From: Yamagishiella unicocca | Taxonomy: Eukaryota > Chlorophyta > Chlorophyceae > Chlamydomonadales > Volvocaceae | DNA: 64,000 nt | Direction of reading: 5' to 3' | Assembly: GCA_003116995.1 (NCBI GenBank) | Contig: BDSL01000080.1 | Coordinates: 434,001 to 498,000, forward strand | Shown: one piece after another, positions 1 to 12,500 of the stretch | How positions within the stretch are numbered: the stretch's first letter is position 1 | How the letters are laid out: each line of letters begins with the position of its first letter | Made by a program: the position numbers and the translations under genes | The notes under the pieces: model-generated | What the model was told of the DNA's origin: nothing | Seen by the model: only the letters and a program-made list of their open reading frames with translations | Database searches by the model: none

Positions 1-410
1 TTTGCAGCCATCGCACGTGGACCAATAGTAATCCATGTGTGACTACGATGTTGGCAGTCACGCCCAGCAGCAACCGATCCCGTGCAAGGTGGAACATTCA
101 CGGCGCATTGAAGCGGCTGCCGATACCTATGCCCGTCAACCAATCTGAGGTGGCTGCATCATATTCCCCAAGTGGATACTCATGTGGGCAAACTGGCTTA
201 TTGCGATGTGGCGTAGCAGGCGCCCCATGTGGCCAGAACATGCAGCCGGTTTGGAATCGCAACGATGGAAGTACATTGCCCAATCTAGAGGCCACCGCAG
301 TCATAAACAAACAACATAGGAAAGCGACATATTGTGATAGGATAAATCTACTTTCTTGTTCTTACCGTCCTCAACCTACCCCCTTCGCGCCTTCGAACTT
401 TATACGCACC
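1..410 (+). promoter_or_regulatory. 5' flank/UTR of DIP13
   Basis: This stretch precedes the DIP13 start codon. Reading frames cross it but none resembles a known protein. It presumably holds the promoter and 5' UTR. No specific motif was identified. Confidence 0.3.
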
Positions 411-1940
411 ATGAGCGCCCAGGGGACCGCCTTGCAGAACCACAATAATGAGCTTGTAAAATGTACGTATGATGGAATGTATTTTACGTCGACCTCTGCC
501 TACTGACGGAAGGCTGGCCCTTGCAATGGGTGCCTTCCCAACATCCCTGTAGGCATCGAGGACTTGCGCGAGAAGCGTGAGGAGATAATGAAGCAGCTGC
601 GTGAGGATGATGCCGAGAAGGCAAAAATCACGCAGGACCTCCAAATCCTGACCAAGCGCTTGGCCCAGGTCAACGAGTCTATTGCTCGCAAGGTACGATA
701 TTGGGCGTCATCGTGTGTCGTGATTAAGCGTATTTTAGGTTCCACCACCCGTCCGTTTGGGTATAAGCAGAGGGTGAGCGTCGCTGACAGCTGCTTCGCA
801 TGTGCAAGCGGCCATTCAGCTTCTGGAATCTAAGCCCTTGGATGAATCTGTCACAAACAGTCTTAATGATTAGGTGCCTGAAATGGCCTATCGATGTGCG
901 CAAAGTGTGTTTTAGGAGCAGTCGGCCGCCTAGCCTGACTGACGGGCGCAAAGCTCATTGCAGCTGCACTTCTGTATATCTTTCGTTGGAGGTGGAGTTT
1001 GGAACGGGTTGGTTATGTCAATGTTGGTGTAGGGGCGCGCGGTGTCAGGGGCCAGGCATGCATATGGTGTGTACATTTTCGTTCGCACGGCTCTGGGGTG
1101 ATGCACTTTAGTTGTTTCTCGATTAACTAAGTCAACACATCGATAGCCAATCCTGCGTGGCATCCCTTGTGTTTTCGTCTATCTCCCACCTGCCGCAACC
1201 CGGCGACGTTCGCACTGGCCTTATATGCCCTGGCATCTGGGGGGGAAATGCCCACATAAGGTGTACATAGTGATCCTATGTGCGCACATACCGATTCTCC
1301 GTACTGCAGTAGTATATGCACGTTGGTTTTCTACGTGGAAAATGCCATTCATTCTTCTCCGCTGCAAGGGACAGTACGAACAGCCCTTCACGTTGGTTTT
1401 TTATATCATACATAGGGCTCGTTCAATGGCACAAATTTAAAACACATCGTGCTCTGCATTGAGTATGCCCTAAAATGATACCGGAAGGCGGATTGTTTTC
1501 TGTTTGTCGGCTCCCATCTCATGTCACTGAGTTGGCGGGTCCCACCACCTGAGACCCGCCACCTCAACTCGGTGCTTTCCTCAAAGGTTTTCTACCAAGT
1601 TTGCGGAACGCTTTACACGTGACATCCCCCACTCCCGCATATTTTATTTGACATGGGGCTGCCCCATGCATTCTGCTCCTACGGTTAATCTAATTTGGGG
1701 TATTGACATGGCGTAGAGTCCTGTCGTGCCTGTCAACCCAGATAACATCAGGGTAACGCGCTTAAGGTGCACCTGCCGGCCTGACTCGTGTTGCAGGCTG
1801 AAACCAAGAACGAGTACGACAAGGTTATCAGCGAGACAGAAGCTGCTTACCTTAAGATTTTGGAGAGCTCCCAGACGCTGCTAACTGTGCTCAAGCGGGA
1901 GGCCGTTAACATCGCCAAGAAGAAGCAAGCAAGCTCTTGA
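411..1940 (+). CDS. DIP13: DIP13 / SSNA1 (NA14) microtubule-associated coiled-coil protein
   Basis: Small coiled-coil protein of basal bodies, axonemes and cytoplasmic microtubules, homologous to human SSNA1/NA14 and Chlamydomonas deflagellation-inducible DIP13. Three exons: 411-462, 553-692 and 1797-1940, giving 111 aa, the length known for Chlamydomonas DIP13. The introns start GTACGT and GTACGA and end in AG; phase is conserved across both. Exon 1 begins [17 protein letters not shown], matching the SSNA1 N-terminus. Exon 2 encodes a charged heptad-rich helix ([10 protein letters not shown]...[11 protein letters not shown]). Exon 3 carries the conserved [16 protein letters not shown] segment and a basic Lys-rich tail. 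The whole protein is predicted to be helical, as the family is. Assignment is by direct sequence similarity and is firm; the ciliary role is family knowledge. Intron 2 (1.1 kb) contains a short hairpin. Confidence 0.95.
1529..1570. repeat. Short hairpin inside DIP13 intron 2
   Basis: An inverted repeat pairs GAGTTGGCGGGTC with a downstream GACCCGCC...CAACTC, separated by a short loop. It could be a small MITE remnant or an RNA hairpin. No coding potential is seen. Confidence 0.5.
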
Positions 1941-2347
1941 GGCAGGCTACGTTGCCACGGGACAGCAAAAATTGTGGGACACGTTACACGTGGCTGGATG
2001 ACCTTGATTTAGGATCATGACACTTACCTTAATTGGCAGACTAACGGGAGCCGCAGCTCACATGCATGCAGGTCAGGGACTCGGCAGATGGTGCACTTTC
2101 TGACATGCAGTGCCATAAATTCACTAGGATAATGGGGAGACGCATGTGCCTTCAGGCTCGCCAAGGCGGGGATGCGCGGGGAGCGCTGTCTGTTGTACAT
2201 CTAGCAACGTAATATGTTTAGGGCCGGGCACGTGTCTAGGACCGGGCATGTGCAGCCTGAACACGCCTTACAGCACACTACTCTTCAGGTTGGGGGTGGA
2301 TAAGACAACAGTGTGAATGGGAGCTGGCACATGAATTGCTAGCCAGA

Positions 2348-2352
2348 TGTAA
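2348..2352 (+). terminator. Candidate TGTAA polyadenylation signal of DIP13
   Basis: TGTAA about 410 bp downstream of the DIP13 stop. TGTAA is the usual poly(A) signal of chlorophycean algae. The word is short, so this is only a candidate. Confidence 0.35.
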
Positions 2353-3522
2353 TATCGGTGCACATAATCAGGTTTTGGGGTTGACGTATGCGATATTCCC
2401 ATCATCGAAGCTTTATAATAATATCTTACAATGTCATCAAGCCCAGGCGAGCCTAGGGGGCCATGTCCGTGGCCCCACCATATGAGAGCTGGGGCTGAAC
2501 CCAGCAGACGCCCCGAAGGGCACAGGAAACCTTCGAAAGGCACAGAGACGCCGGGCAAACTCAGGACAAGCGGGGGCTATTATGGAGACCTCACCGGACG
2601 ACAAGCCAGCGCTAGCAGCCCGCAGACGGCCCAAAAGGCGCAGGGAAAAATAGGAAGACCCATCGCGCCCATTCCCTTTCCATCTCCCTCGATACGCCAA
2701 CACTGTGAAATGAGGTAGATGCTCCATGGCTTCCTACATTGGCAACGCGTGGTCTGAGTTGTGGGTGCAGTCCCAGCAGCAGGCCACGAGTGGAGGTCCT
2801 GTCAGGGCACTTTGTGTCATGCCTACAGTGGGGACGTGCGTTTTTGCAAGATAAGGAGTGGAATGACCTATGGTAATGCGCTTCGGTTTATGTGTTGACG
2901 TACCGCTAGTAAGCCATCTAGTCATGACTACGCTGGATGGCCCCAGTCACGACCAGCCTGGCAGGCCCCGGTCATGGCCCTGGCGTCCTACGTCATAGCA
3001 GGAGTCCATGGCAGGAGTTCCTATACCTACTCATGGTGTTAGAACCCTGCAATGGCAGGAGTCCACCATACAGTCATGGCCCTGGGGGCTGAAGCCCCTC
3101 CGGGGGTTCCCACGGTTTCGTGGATGGCGATGGCCTCATACCCATAGTAGACATGGGTACAGACCTCTTGCCATGCCCTGAGGGCTGTACATGTACCACT
3201 CCTTCGTATACTTGGCGTCATATAACGCTAGCAGGCATTCTTGCGTCTCGGGCTAGCCGCCATCCTTGCGTCTTGCGCTGAAGCCGTTATCGCTCCTTCG
3301 ATTCGCTCCGCATTCAATCGGTTAACTTCCGTGGAGTTTCGCGATTTAAGAGGTTGACCCCCGGTAACATAGAACATACAGGTAACAAGTTCAACTGTAT
3401 CAGAGCTGCTCAGGGCTGCTCTCATAGCGAGGCTGATGCCTGCCGATGCACCTTCTGAGACAGCCGCAAGCAATCCAGGGCAGTGGGACTAATCTCGTTT
3501 GCGCCTTCTGCGCGCAACCCTG

Positions 3523-3527
3523 TTACA
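3523..3527 (-). terminator. Candidate TGTAA polyadenylation signal of the GT77 gene
   Basis: TTACA on the plus strand (TGTAA on the minus strand) lies about 245 bp beyond the stop codon of the glycosyltransferase, at the expected distance for this algal signal. Confidence 0.4.
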
Positions 3528-3771
3528 GTTTTATGATTGTAGTACTTGCCTCCTGTCTCGCCATGTATGGGAAGGCAAGAGACGATGAAACCATTTCCCT
3601 AACTGCTGCGGGAACGAGGCATGGTCCAGCAGCGCTGTTTTTACCCATAGTGAGAACTTCGCCTATCCTCATCAGCAGGCGCGGAAGTGCTGCACCCTCG
3701 TCACGGCGCCCTGAGGTCATAGGAGAAAAACCCCGCCACCGCCACCCGCCACCGCTCGTAGCCCACACTTC

Positions 3772-6700
3772 CTACACTGGCCCTCTCTGATCCTCCGGCA
3801 GGTTTAGGTAGTTCAGTGCTACACATTGAGTGGACCATCGCTGGTACATCGCCGCTGCTTCGCCCTCGAGGTCCGGCACCTCGACCAGGCGGTCTAGCCA
3901 GAATATTGGCATGTGCTCGCGCTGCAGACGCAACAACACCGACTGTGCATTGAGACGTATAAGCTCCGCATACGACACGGGCTGCCTCGCCGTGTTTTCC
4001 GCTTGGGGCAGTGGGGCTTCCTGCTGGGGGCAAATGACGAGTACGCCACAGGCAATTTGGCAGTGGGGAAGCCGGACTTGTACAAGTACAACAGTAATAG
4101 TTAGCCGTGCAGGAAGACGCAGTGCATCCTTTCGCGGTTACTAATCACACGGCTAACAGGGCATCACTGCCAGGTGGTTCTGGCTCTTCCATCAGCATAG
4201 AGCTTACCCCGAGAAGCAACGTCGTCGCCGGGGTTGGCAACGCCCGCGTGCTCTCTCGCAGGTGGTGAAACTCCATCGCCAACATGCCACGACCTGTTTT
4301 CTTGTCATCCGGCTGGCGATCGCAGAGGCAGTCTGCAAAGAACAGCAGGGTCACTGTTGAGGCGCTTCCAGGAGGACAATACTAACACACTTCGCACACG
4401 GTTCTTATGCGCACCAAAGTGAGAAAAACCAGGCCACTCGCACTGTAAGTCCTGGAGTGACGTTCCAAAGGGCAGCACTTTGTAGGCTGTGTCGAGATGT
4501 GACCAGGGAATTGAGTGCTGTATGGGGCGCTGCGCCGTTGTCCGTGCTTCATCCGTCAGCACCTGCGGGCAGCTGGTCAGCCTCATTATCCAGTCGTGGC
4601 ATCCACGCGCCAAGAAGCTGCGGCTGCTCTTACCCATTCACTATCACACGGAACAGCAGGCCACGCCGCGATGGCTCCAAGGGCAACCGCAACTTGCGCT
4701 ATCCCTTGCACCGCCAGGACATACTGCTCCTTGCCTGTCACAAGACAGATTACAATCCATGCATCAGGCGTGGGACGCAACAGGAGTAGGGTACGTGGAC
4801 ACGCGTGTCGCGCCAGCATCACACCTACTCATTGCGGCATGTATGACGCCCGGTCGGTACGCAACGACGGAGCGGACCTCTGGGACTGGGGAACGCTGCG
4901 CTTGGATCAGGGCGCACACCTGGTTGGCCAGGTAAACCCGTTGCCTGCTCTTTGCTACCCTGCGGAACCAGAAGACACAACGCCGACTCAGGTACCTCTA
5001 CCGGTATCCTGCAGGTTAGTCACGATGCTGCACGGGCACGAAGCCTGTTGGAAGGGGGCCTGGATTGTGCGGCCCCTCCCCGCCTTCGTGCATTCTGCAG
5101 CAGCGACAAATCAACTTGTTTTCCTGGCACTGGCCGTTGCCTATTGGTCGCCAGGAAGCGCCGTTCAGCAAGCATTCCGTCATTTCGTTGTTTTTGCATG
5201 CCGGCACACTACTCACACAGAGGTTATTATTTTGGTTTACCGGCGCTCGTCCCGTTTCGTGTTGCCTTCCCTGACGGGTCAGCCCATTCCGCAGCCTTTC
5301 TGTGTCCAAACAGCATGAGACCTCCCCTGGCAAGCTGTCGCATGGAAGCCTGACACCGGACGCGCCAAAGCAAGCAAACACTGTACAGCCAGGGCAGAGC
5401 ACTGCATCTTCCTTACACATAGGTTCACGATCGACGATCCATGCTGCGGCTGATATTGATGATATCAGTCGACGTACACGCAGACGCGACGCGTGGATTG
5501 AGGCGCAGGCCTTCGCTTCCCACGTACCTTGCTGCTATGCGCCAGTTGTACCATCCGGTGGCCATCAGGATCATCTCCTTCTGGTAGTGCCCGGGAAACA
5601 AGTTTGCCCAAATGTGGGCCATGCCCAGCTTGCGCCTCGTGATTGCCGTCAGGTTCCGGTGCCACCACCCATGTCGACCCGACATCCACCAGGTGCTCTC
5701 CGCCCAGCAGCCAGCGCACTTGTCATTCGCCACTGCAGCCAGCGTCTCAGCGTTCAAGATGACATGACAGGGAGGTGAGTGCTTCGGCTGCACTTACTGC
5801 GGTATGAGAGGTAGCCGAACCGCTCAGGCTTCGTCGCTCGCGCAGCTGATTCGGTAAGCGGATCCTCTGGATCCGGGGGAAGGGGCACGCCTGCAAACAA
5901 GAGCCAGACACGTTGCCATGCCTGGTATAGCCGTACACCCGTCTTTTCACTGAGTCATTTACAAGCGGCGTGAATGCAAAACGAGTTTGCCGCCCGTGGC
6001 AGAGGGCGTAAGCTCTAGGGGCGGGAGGCTCGAGGTGCGCGACACCATAAGGCCCAACTGACACCTCATTCACCTAAATCCTTGTAGGCTTGCCGGTACG
6101 CTGCAGTGCAGGGGCCAGCGGTGCGGTTCCAAGGATACCTGCAACACGCAAGAGGCTGCCGAGGATTGGCCCTATGCCTTGCTAACCTGACCGCGCAGGT
6201 TTGCAGTACGAGAATGTCGTACACCTGGCGGCGCGCAGCAGGCTTACCCGCCGAGCCCAGGGGGCCACTGTCCACCTGTACAGCCAGGGTCACCCATCAA
6301 GGGGAGCCATCCATGTCAGTTTTGGGGTATCCACGCTCTGTGCCGCAGCTTCAAGGCGCGGGTACCAAAGACTATATGTCAACCACCCATGCTAGGACGG
6401 ACGTACCGCTATGGGGCATCTTCAGCGTTGCCGTCGAGATATGAACAGTATTGTCTTGCATCAGCGCACATTGGGACTCCATGTAGAGCTCGCAAGAGGC
6501 CTGAGCTAGCTCTCCTTCAACCGGGTACGTCTGGAAATCGCATGGTCACAGTTTGCGCCGTCAGCAAGCCATATGATGCATGCAGCGAGCAGTTCCGAGG
6601 CAATTTACACCAAAGGGACACCGTCCGTCTGTGCATAAAACCTTCAGCGCGCTCCTTACCGCGCCTGCTTCCCAGGCTTGGATTACGGGATCATGTATAG

Positions 6701-8726
6701 CCCTGTACATCTGCAAGGCGGGGTAATTGCGAGGAACGTAAGAGTGTGCAGATCGCAACATTGGCAGCCCCTGTGCCCTTTTATAGGAGTACGTACATCC
6801 GACTCCGTAGTACCCAGTTTAGTGTAGGCATCTTTATCGCCCCGGAAGTGCGCCAGAAGAGAGGGGAACAGAGGTCGACCCGCCACAGCGCTGAACACGC
6901 ATTCTTGTAGCAGGCCCTGGTCGTCCATCCGTAAACCTCGTGCTGATTCTGCGAGCATGGACCGAGTCAGGTGCGCCTCACGACGTGAATGTTAGCCACG
7001 CACCAAACGCGTGCAGCTGCCTTACTGTATGCTTCAGAGGCTTCTTGGAGAGCTGAGTCGTCCTCTGCCCATCGAACTGCGGTTGCCAACGGGCAAAAGG
7101 GAGACACTATTTTGCAGCGATGCAAGGCCAACCGTAGTCCAGCCGATGGCCTTGAAGCCGCACACACAAGAGTTTCATATAAACATACGATAACTAGGTG
7201 TGTGGGGCTTGTTCTTCCACCCTTGTATTTTTGAAAACGCACAACATTCCTGCTTATTCAACCAAACAGCGCAAGAGTAAACCCCCAAGCCTTCAGGCTG
7301 GCATACGCGTATTGGTAGGAGTTCCCAATACCACGCATCAGTGTGCAATCGGTCGCCTACCTGTCCTATGCAGGGCTTCAAATAGGATCCATGCGACTGG
7401 CCCGGATGACGCAGCGTTTTGGATGTAGCTAAAGCCACCATTGAAGTTTATCCCCCACTCATTCTGGGTAAGCATATTGAACTGGTTCAGCGGCGGCTGC
7501 TTCACCCGCCAGTACCTGCACAACAATCAACGAAAGCCGCACCTACTCGTGCCCGTCGACGACGCCGACGTAGATGCACCCTCGAAGCAATGCTTGTATG
7601 CTTGGCCACTCCCCATCGAGACTCACCAGTCATCGAGGACAAGCAGATCCTGCAAGTTATCGTGCCATGTAATTAGGCTCTGCGTGTTGACGGGCGGCAC
7701 GCCGGCGCCGTTTCTGCACTCGTCGGCTTACTGTATCAACGGCCATTACGTTGTAGCCCAGCGCAACTGCTCGACCTGTCATAAACCGAGCAACATCTGG
7801 CCTGAATCCCCTCCTCAGCAGGCGTACAAAGCTTATCATGGGTGCTTGCGAGAGCTATGCTGGTGGCTATGTATAGTGCGCTGCGGAGCGCATTGCAGAT
7901 ACAATATGTACGAAGGCAACGGCGTATTAATATGGCTTATTTAAAAAAAAGGCGTATTCCTTACAGGATGTGGTAGCTGAGCAACGGACATACCTGCCGT
8001 GAACCACTTGCGCCACCACGCTGTAATACCAACTTCCCTTGCCAGATACTTGAACTTTGCAGGATAGCTCTCGCCGCTACATAGCGGCGGTTGGCGGGCG
8101 GAGGGTCATTTGCACACGCGGCGCTTCGAGGGGAGAAAACACGCACAGGTCCGCGTGCTACGGACAGTTGACAGCAAAATGCCATTGTTTTTTACTGAAC
8201 TGGCTTGGGGTAATACTTATGTTACAATACAAGCAGTATTGACTAGGTATCGACTACCCGTTCACAACCCAGCCCATCCAGCCCACCTACCCGGGATCCT
8301 GGGTATCATATGCACCGCAGCTCATGGGGCCATCTTCAGCCAGCCACGGGGACAAGACAGCTTTCAAATGATGACATTGTGCCAAGTCTTCCTACACGCC
8401 GAAACCCGTGTAAGCACCAACCAAAAGCTAGCTTGGACGAGCCTACTTACCATAACCACTAGCACATGCCCATATCCAGCCTCTCGAAACCTCCACAAAG
8501 CCTGAGCAGCGTCGGATATCCGCGTTTCCCCAAAGACTATCAGCTCTTTTTTAAACGATGTTTCCTCCAGCGCCTGTCTCAATTCAGAAGCCGTATCTAA
8601 TGGTCCTATATATTGCTTTGTTTTGCCAAGGGAACAGTAATCGCTGCGCTCACAAACGCGAGCTGCAGCATCCGAAAAATAAAAGGCGATCAGAATGCTG
8701 AATACTGTACATATTTCAGGAAGCAT
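3772..8726 (-). CDS. GT77-like Golgi nucleotide-diphospho-sugar glycosyltransferase
   Basis: Type II or secretory-pathway glycosyltransferase resembling the PF03407/GT77 family (arabinosyl/xylosyl/galactosyl-transferases acting on cell-wall glycoproteins and polysaccharides). Resolved exons, in transcription order: 8726-8451, 8054-7994, 7844-7732, 7649-7627, 7515-7361, 7076-7026, 6936-6797, 6710-6660, 6500-6407, 6275-6248, 6224-6192, 6138-6074, 5890-5798 and 5732-5528, all in phase. The first ATG is followed by a hydrophobic signal/anchor (MLPEICTVFSILIAFYF). The donor-binding DxD motif sits in AVDTDLLVLDDW and is split by a 23-bp micro-exon. Further family signatures are NGGFSYIQNAASSGPVAWI and DDQGLL...AVAGRPLFPSLL. 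C-terminal exons between about 5.0 and 3.8 kb were seen only in pieces (GKEQYVLAVQGIAQ; last exon ending LPEDQRGPV). The exact sugar and acceptor cannot be told. Confidence 0.8.
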
Positions 8727-9595
8727 TTTAAAAGTGCATACGATTAGATTGACATGTTTGCAGTTTGGCGAGTGGCAATTTTGGAATTGGCCATTTTCAG
8801 GTAAGGCCCTCCAGCCGTTCCCGTACCGGTACCCACCATAGGCCTTCACGAATCGTGGGCCATAAGAAACGTAACGGCGCGTAAAACTAATCAGATCGTA
8901 GGTATTGAAGTTTATAGTAATGTTAAGAGGATGCGTTATGAGTTCCATGCGGCGGTTCTGAGTTCTTGGTCTGGAGCGGCGTCGTATTACAGTAGTCCTG
9001 GTACTTTCTGTGTGCGAAATAACGCCAACGACCAGGGCTCGCTAGTGCTAGTGCTTTCCTTTCACGGAGGTCAGATCAGGCCCCGGAGGTCCGGGGGGTT
9101 GCGGAGATTACGGCTTCGACCCACCAGCCATACACAACAAGGCCCAATAAGATATTCATTGGCCACCTCATCTCCCTCACTACATGATATCCCATAGTCC
9201 CGGAACCCCCGGCCACCTGAAGAACATTTACGACTTCTTCTTCGACTGTGTAGAACAATAGCAGTACGGCACGCAAGCCGCCCCCGGCGCTTGGAGGCGA
9301 ATTGTCAGTTACAATGCCCTCCTCGTGCGAGTAGTGACGGATTGCTCACTATAACTATTATTACAGGACCTGCCGACGTCCGGACCACACAGTTCGACAC
9401 ACTCTGCTCGCAGCGCACGATAGCCTGCCATGTATCGCATACAACTCGTGATGCTTACTAACACTTGCAGTTCCGAATACATACACGGTCGCATCCATCC
9501 GCCTGCGAGGTCGACGATCCCGGAGGGTGCCGTCTTCCAGCTGCGGCGGCGCGCCGAAGCTCCGCTAGTAGCCTTGCTGTTGCAGCAAGGCCCCC
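8727..9595. other. Spacer between GT77 and MATE genes
   Basis: Upstream region of the GT77 gene and 3' region of the MATE gene, both on the minus strand. A minus-strand frame near 9.1-9.2 kb has a hydrophobic run (MRWPMNILLGLVVYGWW), but it cannot be joined in phase to the GT77 exons, so it is not called. Confidence 0.45.
9309..9313 (-). terminator. Candidate TGTAA polyadenylation signal of the MATE gene
   Basis: TGTAA on the minus strand about 285 bp past the MATE stop codon. Confidence 0.4.
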
Positions 9596-12500
9596 TCACA
9601 ACCGCATTTGAGCCCGAGCGGCTCTCTCGGCCTCCTTGTCCCACCGGATGAAGGCGCAGATAACGCCATAGGCGGTCGCCTGTCGTGAGGTTCGGCGGAG
9701 AGCAGCAATGATAGTGCACATATAGACGTAGGAGGAGGAGGACGAGGAAACAAAAGACAACTGCTTGGCACTTGGCAGGGGCGGAGGGGGTGAGGGCAGT
9801 TGGCGCAGTCAGGTCACAACGCGTGTGGTCCGACGGCGGGCATGCTGCATTGCAGCACGGTGGACGAGCGAGGCGATGATGACGTCATCGTGCAACCCGA
9901 CTTCAAGCCTCCTCCACACCAACGCCCCAGGGTGCACAACCCCAAGCCCTCAGCGCCCGGAGTACTGTACATCGACGTCCAGGTCGTGCCTTCGCGTTTT
10001 GGAGTAATTAGAATCCAGGCACCTTCGTCGACGCACCTGCATTACCGAGCCCAGCAGCATACCCGCCCACATGCCCACCACGCCCAGCCCCCGCTGGAAC
10101 GCCAAGAACAGCGCCAGCGGTACGGCGAAGCAGTAAAACACGATGATGTTGGTGTAGGAGCCGTGGAACTGCTTGCCCGCGCCCTGCAGAACAAAAGACA
10201 GGGCACGACGGGTGGGCGGGTTAGTTTAGGCCGGGTTTAACTCGCAGTCAGCCATAATAGGATTGGGACGGGGCCGCCCGCGGACTGTCTCGGGCACGGG
10301 ACACAGGCCGCAAGAGGAACAAGGCACTAGCGGAAGGGGGCCAGTCGAGAGGTAACCCGCAGGGCAGCACTGAAAGAGGTTAGCAACACCGACGAGAAAA
10401 CGGTTGTAGGACGTTTGTGTGATGTAGCAGCCTGGAGGACCTGGTTGTGGTGTTAAAAACCACGGTGTGTGTCCGGGGGGGGGCATAAAAACCGTTTACG
10501 CGACAGGGACAGGATAGTTGGCGCATGATCGTCGGACACCGGTTTTGTGGGCGCATGCTAGAGCACTGGGACGGACTACCGGTGGTGGGGGGATTGAGGC
10601 TGTTGTATTCGCTGCGCCAGGTGGCGCCTGCGCGTCCTATCGCTCCACATCGGGGCATCAAAGGCAGAAGGCAAGCGGGCCAGCGCGGAGCACAGCCTCC
10701 CGGGCAGTCGCGCTGCTGCCCATGGTCGCTGCGCCGCAAGCTTCCCGCGGTTCATTCCGTGATTTGCCCCACGCCTCGGCCTCCCTCGTGCACCTCTACG
10801 ACGCCCGTCAGGATGGTCTGCACGCCATCGAAAAACGTCACCGCCGCCACCAGCCGCATCAGCGGCGTCAGCATCCCCTGGAGCGCCGCGTTGGGGCTGT
10901 CCACGAACACCGAGATCACTGCGTTCGGGCGGGAGGCGGGAGGGTCCTAGATCTCTGGGCTGACGAGCCAATCAGTAAAACAGCAGGGAGCTCTTCACAT
11001 GACGAGCTGGTGGCAACCGGCATTGCAGACTGGCACTGGCGTTGTGACCATGGAATGGATTCGCGGGGTACGCTGCTTGTGCGTTGTTCGTGGCGATGCC
11101 GCCTGATTGGCACAAACAGAATGGATCCGACCCTCATCAGCGCCGATGCTTCCGTGATAGCCTCCACTCGGGCGTGTTAGGTTGTTGTAACGGTGGGTTC
11201 CAGACCAACATGGTGGTTGGGCAACACGCCGCGAGGTGTGCCACGACCCACCACCCACCAGCGGCCCGGCAGTGGGGCTCAATGAGCAGCACCGCGGGAG
11301 CCGTCCACAGCAGCGGCCCGATGAGCGCGGAGGCCAGGGCGGCCGTGCGGGCGCCGCGGCCATCGCCTGTGCGGGTGTTGGAAAAGGACTCGGTGCGGGG
11401 GGTGTTGCAAAAAAGACCCGGGGGGGCAGGCGCGTGGCGGGGACAGGTGGTGTCCAGGGAGGGAGGTGTCCAGGGAGGGAGGTGTCCAGGGAGGGAGGTG
11501 TCCAGGGAGGGAGGTGTCCAGGGAGGGAGGTGTGCAGGGAGGGAGGTGTCCAGGAACACGATGAGCTCACACACACGCGCAAGCGCTCGTGACCGTCCTT
11601 CTGCGTTCTACCGCATGGCATGCCCGAATCGACGCCAATGCGAGTAAATCCACCTGCGCCCAATTTCATGTCATCCTTCCCGAGGCGCAACACGCGTTTC
11701 CGCTCGCTGCCCACCTGCGCCCAGCATGTTGCCTACTTGGGTACACGCCGTCATACCGAACGCGCTGAACGGCATGTACATGACGGCACAGGTGCTGAAA
11801 GCGACGGAGATGGCGGCGACGGATGTCTGGGGTAGGAGGATGCAGCAGCAAGTCGAGGGCCTTAACTGATGGGTAGCCACAGGAGGCTTGGACGACAGCA
11901 GCTCAATTCGTAAGCATGGCTTTGTACGTATGGCTGGACGACACTTTCACTTTGATACCGCATCACTGCTTTCATCAGCAGCGCCCCGATGCGAAGACGG
12001 CCTCGCCCCTACCCCCCCGTTTGGCCCCACGGCCCTCGTCCCCGGCCCACCCTGGGCCCTTCCCGGGAAACTGGGTGGTTCCTGCCGTACGTTGGGGTCC
12101 GGCAGGGCTGCCGCAATCGCTGTCATGGCGCTGAAGGCCGCGCTTTCAGCAACCCTCATGACTGCGGATGCAATAGAGGGGCGCGAGGGAGGGGGTCCGG
12201 CGAGCGCTGGGGTCGAGGGCTGTGGAAGTGTGGATAGATGGAGGCGGATCTGGCAATTATAGCCGAGTGTTGCCGTCCGGGGACGGCGGCCGGTGCGGTC
12301 TTCTTTGATGTGAGAAGAACCCTGCGCCGCATCACCTGCATTTAGCGCTGGAGAGTGGAGACGGATCGCGCTACATGCGCAGCTCATACATGAGCTGTGC
12401 CATTATGGCATGCGTCAATCCAACCCGTCTGCCGCTCGGCCGTGGAACCCTGCCCGCCCATCGATAGGGCTACTCACCCATGGCAGGGTACGCAAGAGCC

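Larger units (their letters stand above)
1941..3771. other. Intergenic stretch after DIP13
   Basis: No gene recognised. Around 2.93-3.08 kb there are repeated short words (GTCATGGCCCTGG, GGCAGGAGTCCA), a decayed simple repeat. The stretch holds the convergent 3' ends of DIP13 (+) and the glycosyltransferase (-). Confidence 0.5.

Noticed and set aside
9076..9276. Hydrophobic minus-strand frame as the first exon of the GT77 gene
   Set aside because: No donor gives the right phase, and the exon at 8726-8451 already has its own ATG and signal-like N-terminus in frame.
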